IMG/VR virus record: IMGVR_UViG_3300043778_000012
Span: 1-44,486 of that record
DNA: 44,486 nucleotides
DNA from: a virus
Strand: one strand, 5' to 3'
This document shows positions 39,341 through 44,486 of the stretch, piece by piece. The notes under the pieces were generated by a model, which did no database searches, was not told where the DNA came from, and saw only the letters and a program-made list of their open reading frames with translations. The position numbers were made by a program, and so were the translations under genes. Position 1 is the first letter of the stretch, and every line of letters begins with the position of its first letter.

Positions 39341-40247
39341 AACCACCATTCACCAGCGTGATGCCAGTGCAGTACGTGGCCTGCGTCGCACTCGTCGCAA
39401 TGTCGGCCGTAATGCCAGGAGCGTGCAGCGCCACATTCATCACGCCAGCCTGTTTCAGCGCTGCCAGCACGCCGGCAATTGCCACGGTGTAACCAACCTT
39501 GTGGCACGCATCGGCGTATGCCTGCGCAGCCGTCTGCGCGTTCGCCAGCACGGTGCCAGTGTCCACGCTTTGAAAAAACGTCAGCGTGGCATTGATGCTG
39601 TAGTCAACGATCGTCGCGCCCTGCACCAGCACCGTGTCGCACAATGGGCGCACAGTCTCAGCGCTCAGCGCTGCCGATACTGCATCCAGTGTCGCCTGGG
39701 GCGCGGTGCCGTCGCCGGTTCGCGACAACACGCACACCAGCACGGTGCCGCCCTGCGGACTCGTGATATTCGCGTCCAGCACGTCAGCGGATGCAGATTT
39801 CGTCAGGTACAGATACGCTCCGGTAGGACCGGCGCAGCTGTAGCCTTCCATCGAAAGCTGGATGCGTGCGCGATAGTCCGTATCGGACTCCATCACTGCC
39901 GGCGTGGGCGGGATGGTCGTATCGTCTTCCGGCGTGATAGTCAGGCGCGCGCAATCATAGTTCGCGCCGATGTTGTCAAGGTCTGCGCCTGCCGCATACG
40001 CCAGCATCACGGCCAGGGCGGCTTCGTTCGTGCGTTGACGAAGCAGCAGTTCACGGTACGCCGCGACTTCCAGTATCTTGTAGGCCGGGTCGGATTCAAC
40101 CAGCGCGGTGAACGGCGTGCCGGCGGCGGCCATTCGCGCCTGCAGGTCCGCAAGCATTGCAGCCAGGATCGTTTCATAGTCCAGCTGCTCAACGACGACG
40201 GGCTGCGGCAGCTGAGACAGGTCAACAGTTGTGATTGATGCGGCCAT
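39330..40247 (-). CDS. J: Baseplate wedge protein J
   Basis: A 305-residue gpJ/gp6-type baseplate protein (SQLPQPVVVEQLDYETILAAMLADL; AYRELLLRQRTNEAALAVMLAYAAGADLDNIGANY; SDTDYRARIQLSMEGYSCAGPTGAYLY). It forms the wedge ring around the hub. TAATG overlap with W. Confidence 0.94.
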   Translation of the reverse strand: MAASITTVDLSQLPQPVVVEQLDYETILAAMLADLQARMAAAGTPFTALVESDPAYKILEVAAYRELLLRQRTNEAALAVMLAYAAGADLDNIGANYDCARLTITPEDDTTIPPTPAVMESDTDYRARIQLSMEGYSCAGPTGAYLYLTKSASADVLDANITSPQGGTVLVCVLSRTGDGTAPQATLDAVSAALSAETVRPLCDTVLVQGATIVDYSINATLTFFQSVDTGTVLANAQTAAQAYADACHKVGYTVAIAGVLAALKQAGVMNVALHAPGITADIATSATQATYCTGITLVNGGYGV

Positions 40248-40585
40248 TAGGTCACTTTGATGCCGTCAAGTGTCACGGGCTGGCCGTCCGGCTTGTAGAT
40301 GCCGGACAGTGCCAGTTCGATCGCGCCAGCAACGGCGCTCGTAACCGTGACTTTGGTAACTTGAATGCGCGGTTCCCACTGCTGCAGCGCATCTGCGGTC
40401 GCTGCGTAAATGTCCACGATGGTTTCAGCATTCATCGGAGCGTCCACCAATTCCGGCAGACGGCTGCCGTAGTCGCGGCGCATCACACGACTGCCAAGTG
40501 GCGTCGTGAGAATGTCCGTAATGGACTGGCGCAAATGATCCAGTCCACCCAGCAGCTTTCCATCAGATGCGTTTGTCCCGTCCAT
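40247..40585 (-). CDS. W: Baseplate wedge protein W (gp25-like)
   Basis: A 112-residue gp25/lysozyme-like wedge protein: GLDHLRQSITDILTTPLGSRVMRRDYGSRLPELVDAPM is the signature near 12-50. It anchors sheath to baseplate. It has its own ribosome site; the dispersed element copy 5 ends 31 bases before the ATG. Confidence 0.94.
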   Translation of the reverse strand: MDGTNASDGKLLGGLDHLRQSITDILTTPLGSRVMRRDYGSRLPELVDAPMNAETIVDIYAATADALQQWEPRIQVTKVTVTSAVAGAIELALSGIYKPDGQPVTLDGIKVT

Positions 40586-40615
40586 GCCGCCATTCTCGAC
40601 GGCATGGGGGGCGCG

Positions 40616-40641
40616 TTCCTCCCGTGGGATTTCCGGCTACG
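40616..40641. repeat. Dispersed palindromic element, copy 5 (intergenic)
   Basis: The same 26 bp as 35270-35295. In the minus sense it starts at the last codons of V, its TAG being the V stop codon, and ends in GGGAGGAA before W. Confidence 0.85.
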
Positions 40642-41296
40642 TCTGCGCGGGGGTGGTCGGTGCGTTCGATCCCTGCGCGGTGTGGTGGTGCGCCTTCAGA
40701 CCGATCCCGTCTGCCTGCACGTCGCCGCCCGTCACTTTGATGGTGCCGGCGAACGTGGACACCGCACCGCTTGCGCCCTGGCCCTGAACGGCCATCGCGC
40801 CGGTGACGCCCAGGTTGCCGTCGATCTGCATGTTGTTCGTGGCGTGAACCATCGGCGTGTCCAGCGTCACGCTGGTATCTGCCTTCACGGTCGCGACTTT
40901 GCAGTTCACCACCACGTTTCCGTTCCCGGCAACGTTCACCGTCAGCGTGTTGCTGCTGCTGTCGTACTGCACCGTGCTGCCGTCAGGAAATTGCGTCATG
41001 TCCACGCTGGCGCTGTTGGACGGCGCGGGATAGTTGTCCTGATAAAAGCCGGGCATGACGAACCCAAGCGTGGTATCGCCGCCTGGCGCGAACACAATCA
41101 CCTGTTCGCCAACCGTCGGGGCCGACCAGTACCGCGTCGCGCCGGCTCGCCCCGCATGCCACGGCAGCCAGTCGGTATCAAGGCCGCCCACACTGCACTG
41201 AACGAGCGCATTTGCCAGGTCCACGATCGTGATGGTGCCGAAACGGATCATGGACGCAGACTTGCGATAGGTTTCAGACAGGTCGTAATCGCTCAC
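40637..41296 (-). CDS. V: Baseplate spike protein V
   Basis: A 219-residue P2 gpV spike. An OB-fold-like N-terminus (residues 18-95, including PGGDTTLGFVMPGFYQDNYPAPS) is followed by a triple-helix repeat of short beta strands (100-195) and a tip LKAHHHTAQG with histidines that bind iron in this family. The trimer punctures the outer membrane. ATGA overlap with the preceding gene. Confidence 0.93.
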   Translation of the reverse strand: MSDYDLSETYRKSASMIRFGTITIVDLANALVQCSVGGLDTDWLPWHAGRAGATRYWSAPTVGEQVIVFAPGGDTTLGFVMPGFYQDNYPAPSNSASVDMTQFPDGSTVQYDSSSNTLTVNVAGNGNVVVNCKVATVKADTSVTLDTPMVHATNNMQIDGNLGVTGAMAVQGQGASGAVSTFAGTIKVTGGDVQADGIGLKAHHHTAQGSNAPTTPAQT

Positions 41297-41844
41297 GGTG
41301 CCACCTGTTCGTAATCAGATTCGTGGCCGATTCCGATATTCGGCGACCATCCGACAAGCACCTGGTTCGGCACGGTGCCGTCGTTCGTCCACACCGTATC
41401 GCCAAGATGGATTTCCTGCATCCACTCAACACACCAGACCTCGTACTGGTCCAGCTCGGGATTGAAATCGCTGCGGCAGATGCTGCCGACGTAAGCGGGG
41501 CCGGTGCGAACACCAGTCCAGCGCTTCAGGCGCAGCCACGCGGCGAACGCGGCAGAGAACTTGCGGATTTCGCGCTTCACGTTCGGCGTGCGGAATCCGA
41601 AGATGATTTCCGCTTCAAACCTGGCATTGACGGCCAACTGGTCGGTGCCGGGGTCGATTTCCGGCGTCGCCTCGAATTCCGTCAAGTCCAGGATCATGGC
41701 GGGCAGGGGCAAGCCGGCGTTGCCGCCCTTGCGTTCCTCTGTTCGGTAGAACTCGACGGTCTGCAGATCAGGGAATGCCGCTTTGATATCCGACACGATA
41801 GCGTCGTGCAGCGCGTCCAGATCGACGTTTGTATTCCGGTCCAT
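41293..41844 (-). CDS. Hypothetical tail-completion protein
   Basis: MDRNTNVDLDALHDAIVSDIKAAF starts a 183-residue protein; the start at 41844 overlaps the previous stop as TAATG, so the longer frame to 42156 is rejected. AALHDAIVSDIKAAFPDLQTVEFYR and a beta-rich middle (MILDLTEFEATPEIDPGTDQL) resemble tail terminator/completion proteins next to the Z-like gene. Assignment rests on position. Confidence 0.68.
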   Translation of the reverse strand: MDRNTNVDLDALHDAIVSDIKAAFPDLQTVEFYRTEERKGGNAGLPLPAMILDLTEFEATPEIDPGTDQLAVNARFEAEIIFGFRTPNVKREIRKFSAAFAAWLRLKRWTGVRTGPAYVGSICRSDFNPELDQYEVWCVEWMQEIHLGDTVWTNDGTVPNQVLVGWSPNIGIGHESDYEQVAP

Positions 41845-42392
41845 TATGCGGCACCAATCTTGTACTTCACGCGCGCGTCCAACTCGCGCCGGAACAGCGG
41901 CCAGAAAATCACTTCCACCTGATCGAAAATGCGATCCTCCACGAACGTGTCGGCCTTGTCCTTGACCGGCATCAGCTGTTCTTCGATGTGCAGACGTGCC
42001 TTGCCCGTGCGCTTGAAAATCGTCTTGCCCTTCGTGAAGCGGCTCGCGGCGACGAACGCGCCGGGAAAGTCGCGCCCGCGAAACTGCGCGCCGGTTGCCG
42101 TCTGCACGGGTCGGCCCTTGAACCACGACACGGGCATGTCGTTTAAACCGTACCAAAGCGTGACGCCTTCCAGCTTGCCCTTGCGCAGCTTGATCGACTT
42201 CAGGCGCTTGCGCAGCGCGTTCATGCGGCGCAGTTCAAGCTCGCTTTTCAGCCCCTTGACGGACAGCATGCGCAGCTTCGATGCGGTGCGCTTCAGCGCG
42301 CGAGACAGCGCGAACTTGATCTGCTTTTCGGATGCGCCCAGCTCGTCGCCAATATCGCGCAGGTCTTTCCACTCGATTTCGAAGTGGATCAT
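41844..42392 (-). CDS. Minor tail protein Z-like
   Basis: A 182-residue basic protein with the GpZ-like helical segment SRALKRTASKLRMLSVKGLKSELELRRMNALRKRL (28-62) and a beta-rich later part (LEGVTLWYGLNDMP, FPGAFVAASRFTKGKTIFKRTG). Such proteins link tail tube end to connector. ATGA overlap with the preceding head gene. Confidence 0.78.
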   Translation of the reverse strand: MIHFEIEWKDLRDIGDELGASEKQIKFALSRALKRTASKLRMLSVKGLKSELELRRMNALRKRLKSIKLRKGKLEGVTLWYGLNDMPVSWFKGRPVQTATGAQFRGRDFPGAFVAASRFTKGKTIFKRTGKARLHIEEQLMPVKDKADTFVEDRIFDQVEVIFWPLFRRELDARVKYKIGAA

Positions 42393-42721
42393 TCTTCGGA
42401 CAGCTCCAGGACTTCCAGCCCAGTCCCATCCGGCTGCGGGTACGTCATGATGCCGAACGTGCCGAATACGGTAACGCCACCGGCCTGGTACACCATCAGG
42501 CCGTCGCCGCGCCGCGCGCCGTTACAAGTGCCTTCGACGCATGTGAATTTCGGCTTGATGGTGTCCTGTTCGTACTCGCCCAGTTGGCCTTCGCGGTACG
42601 GGCCGTCGTACATGCCGACGATAGCGCGCGTGGTCCCGTCCTGAAACTGGATGATTGCCTTGACGGCGAATTCATCCGCATCCAGGAATTCGGACGGGTC
42701 GTCCCAGGACGGGTGCGGCAT
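42389..42721 (-). CDS. Head-tail connector, FII-like (lambda)
   Basis: A 110-residue protein beginning MPHPSWDDPSEFLDADEFAV and ending DGTGLEVLELSEE, a pattern of the head-tail joining protein family (GRRGDGLMVYQAGGVTVFGTFG in the middle). It would cap the connector before the tail joins. TAATG-type overlaps on both sides show translational coupling. Confidence 0.78.
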   Translation of the reverse strand: MPHPSWDDPSEFLDADEFAVKAIIQFQDGTTRAIVGMYDGPYREGQLGEYEQDTIKPKFTCVEGTCNGARRGDGLMVYQAGGVTVFGTFGIMTYPQPDGTGLEVLELSEE

Positions 42722-43035
42722 TACTTGCCCCGGCGCGGCGCGCGCGACGAAAGCACGTTCGGCGGCGGCTCGGTCGCGGCCGGGGCCGGCGGCGGCGCTT
42801 CGCTCGTTGCGGCGGCGGCGGCAGCCTGCGCTGCTGCAGCGTTCGCGTCCGCGTCGGCTGCGTCGTTGTCGTCGTCGCCCAGGATCGCGTGCAGCTCGGC
42901 CTTTCCACGGCGCAGCAGGTCGCGCGCTTCGACTTCGACCATTTCCACGATGGTGCCGGCGCGCGCAATGATGCCGTCGATGACGACCGCGCCCGTCAGT
43001 TTCAGCTGCACGATTTTTTCCGAAATGTCTTTCAT
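42721..43035 (-). CDS. Hypothetical head protein, 104 aa
   Basis: MKDISEKIVQLKLTGAVVIDG starts a small protein with a beta-rich domain (1-50, TGAVVIDGIIARAGTIVEMVEVEARDLLRRGKAELHAI) and a disordered Ala/Pro tail. It lies between capsid and connector, the position of a decoration or packaging-accessory protein such as lambda FI, but no motif proves this. Confidence 0.65.
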   Translation of the reverse strand: MKDISEKIVQLKLTGAVVIDGIIARAGTIVEMVEVEARDLLRRGKAELHAILGDDDNDAADADANAAAAQAAAAAATSEAPPPAPAATEPPPNVLSSRAPRRGK

Positions 43036-43054
43036 GGCGTTCCTTCGTTGGTGA

Positions 43055-43079
43055 AAAGGGCCGCCGGTCGGCGGCCCTT
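43055..43079 (-). terminator. Terminator-like hairpin after the capsid gene
   Basis: GGGCCGCC-GACC-GGCGGCCC followed by TTTT in the minus sense, 26 bases after the capsid stop. It may lower downstream transcription so that capsid is made in excess. Confidence 0.75.
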
Positions 43080-43104
43080 CATGCTTGCTGCGCGTCGTCG
43101 GCGA

Positions 43105-44486
43105 TTACGGTGCCGGCGTCGCGGTCTTGCTCGCGTACGTGAACGATTCCTTGTGGCGGATGTTCATGTCGATGTCCTGGAACACGACGATACGCGTACC
43201 GCCGCTGGTCGACAGCGAGTACGGGTCGACCATCATGTCCAGCCCCGACCACATCGCAACGATGAAGTCCGCCCAGTTGCCGAAGAACGAATCCCCGGCC
43301 ACGAGTTGGTTCGTCACGTCCGTGGCGTAGCCGTTGATAGTGTTGCCCGACTCCCATACCGTGCCGCCCTGCGCGATGGCCGCGCCGGGGAACTTCAGCG
43401 TGGTCTTGGCCGCGCCGCGAGCGCGCGCGCTGACGACGTACGACAGGCTGCCTACGTCGGCGTCCGCCGCCGCCACGTCCGTTTCCATCTGCACGTACTC
43501 GGCGTACGACGGGTACACGTCGGCGGTCGCAACGGCATGGATGCCGTTCTGCGCCAGCAGGCCGGCCGGCTGGTTGGACGTGCCGCTGCCGTACAGCACG
43601 GCCTTGTCGAGCGCCAGCGCCATGACCTTCAGCAAGTCGTCGCGCACGATCCGCTCGGCGTCCGGCGTCGACTGCAGCATCAGGCGACGGGTGATGTCCG
43701 TGTACGCCGCCAGCGTCTTCGGGCTGAACGCGATCTGGTCGATACCCGGTTCGCTTTCGGTCGCCGCGCCGCCTTCGCCCACCCAGTACGCTTGCGTGGC
43801 GCTGTTCTGGCGCGGGATGTCGACATTGCCGACCAGGCCCCCCATCGAGGTGACGCGCTTCAGCGCCCAGGTGCGGTGACGCAGCAGCTCGATGAACTGA
43901 TCCGCAAGCAGGTTCGTCGCCACGGCGTTCGAACCGGGGCCGCCGGTCGGCGTGGTGGTCGAGAACGCGCGGTTCAACACGTCGGCCGGGATCATGATGC
44001 CCCGCGACTGCTTGCCCGACTTGTCTTGCGCGGCGCGCGAGCACTCGATTTCGAACGCGGCGTCCTTCTGGTACTGCGCGTTCGTCGGGTTCGCGAGCGC
44101 GCGCACGGCGCGCAGGATGGAGAACGAGCGCGCTTCCTTGTCCGTCAGCCCGACTTCGCCATCCTTCAGCTGGTCGGCCATCGGATTTTTCGAGCGATCC
44201 ACGGCGAATGATGCCAGCAGTTCGCGGCGGAAGTCTTCGGCGGTTTTGCCGGCGGCGATGAATTCCAGCGCCTTGTCGTTCGCGCCGTACTGGGTGCCCA
44301 TTTCGGTCAGCTCGCGGACGCGCGAGCGTTCGGCATCCGCGCCGCGCTGTTGAGCGGCGCGCGATTCCGCGCCGGCCTGTTCGAGGACTTCCAGCACCTT
44401 TGTGATGTTGCCGTTATCGTCCACCATCGCGCGGACGAGATTGCCCGACGCGTCACGCAGGATTTTTTCCATTTCTTGAATACCCT
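43105..44486 (-). CDS. Major capsid protein part of the protease-capsid fusion
   Basis: This is the C-terminal part of the fused gene that starts at 761 beyond the circle junction. Counted from the internal ATG at 44472 (equal to 113) it has 455 residues. Its first 155 residues are a helical scaffold-like part (NITKVLEVLEQAGAESRAAQQR, then AGKTAEDFRRELLASF). From about RGIMIPADVLNRAF an HK97-fold capsid follows: GLVGNVDIPRQ, FSPKTLAAYTDITRRLMLQS, VLYGSGTSNQPAGLLAQ, FFGNWADFIVAMWSGLDMMVDPY. The protease would cut near residue 155-175. The internal ATG is not needed for the fusion. Confidence 0.93.
   Translation of the reverse strand, partial: GIQEMEKILRDASGNLVRAMVDDNGNITKVLEVLEQAGAESRAAQQRGADAERSRVRELTEMGTQYGANDKALEFIAAGKTAEDFRRELLASFAVDRSKNPMADQLKDGEVGLTDKEARSFSILRAVRALANPTNAQYQKDAAFEIECSRAAQDKSGKQSRGIMIPADVLNRAFSTTTPTGGPGSNAVATNLLADQFIELLRHRTWALKRVTSMGGLVGNVDIPRQNSATQAYWVGEGGAATESEPGIDQIAFSPKTLAAYTDITRRLMLQSTPDAERIVRDDLLKVMALALDKAVLYGSGTSNQPAGLLAQNGIHAVATADVYPSYAEYVQMETDVAAADADVGSLSYVVSARARGAAKTTLKFPGAAIAQGGTVWESGNTINGYATDVTNQLVAGDSFFGNWADFIVAMWSGLDMMVDPYSLSTSGGTRIVVFQDIDMNIRHKESFTYASKTATPAP
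44360..44486. repeat. Terminal direct repeat, right copy
   Basis: Identical to bases 1-127. Removing it gives the 44,359-bp circle and restores the protease-capsid reading frame. Confidence 0.95.

Noticed and set aside
41844-42156. Longer start for the tail-completion protein
   Set aside because: The extension reads the preceding gene out of frame and is Arg/Gly rich; the ATG at 41844 overlaps the upstream stop as TAATG.

Overview
The window is a complete, circularly closed genome of a temperate contractile-tailed phage (myovirus morphology). Its last 127 bases (44360-44486) repeat its first 127 exactly, so the real genome is a circle of about 44,359 bp cut inside the capsid gene. The high GC content, a betaproteobacterial-type tRNA-Gly(UCC) 3' half beside the integrase, and the gene families present point to a host in the Burkholderiales, probably Burkholderia. 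No database was searched, so the host call is inference.

Late region (minus strand, 7312 down to 1, then from 44359 down to 28940): a Mor/C-type activator, holin, SAR endolysin, nested Rz/Rz1 spanins, lambda-type terminase subunits, head-joining protein and portal, then a prohead protease fused in frame to the major capsid protein across the window ends. Next come head-tail connectors and a full P2-like tail: V, W, J, I, tail fibre, SGNH hydrolase, collar-type fibre, sheath FI, tube FII, E with a probable -1 frameshift into E', tape measure T, U, X and D. The virion is thus a mosaic of a lambda/HK97-type head and a P2-type tail. Downstream of D are attP (a tRNA-Gly fragment with flanking arm-type repeats), a tyrosine integrase, a structured non-coding stretch, a tRNA-Glu(UUC) and a degenerate tRNA.

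Early leftward region (minus, 21679 down to 7681): an SF2 helicase alone, then four gene clusters, each headed by a promoter carrying the same dyad operator, TTCA-N6-TGAA. These encode small membrane and zinc proteins, HNH nuclease, ParB-like protein, VRR-NUC nuclease, MazG-like pyrophosphohydrolase, a GNAT-like protein, a 19-unit octapeptide-repeat protein, an Nmad5-like protein, small HTH proteins and a TOPRIM/VapE primase-helicase. A 370-bp AT-rich gene-free stretch (7313-7680) holds 11 copies of GGGAC/GTCCC and may be an origin or control region.

Early rightward region (plus, 21741-26834): a winged-helix regulator, a RecE-like exonuclease, a Sak4-like annealing ATPase, an Xis/AlpA-like protein, a DUF3310 protein, a TraR/DksA-like zinc protein, SSB, and a separately transcribed SprT-like metalloprotein. 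RecE, Sak4 and SSB form a phage recombination set.

The most unusual signals are dispersed short sequences crossing gene boundaries: a 19-20-bp palindromic element in five copies (peptide EIPREE inside three genes, and intergenic twice), a 12-mer giving the peptide ANDN in ten unrelated proteins, seven widely spaced GTTTAAAC palindromes, and a hairpin before many early genes.
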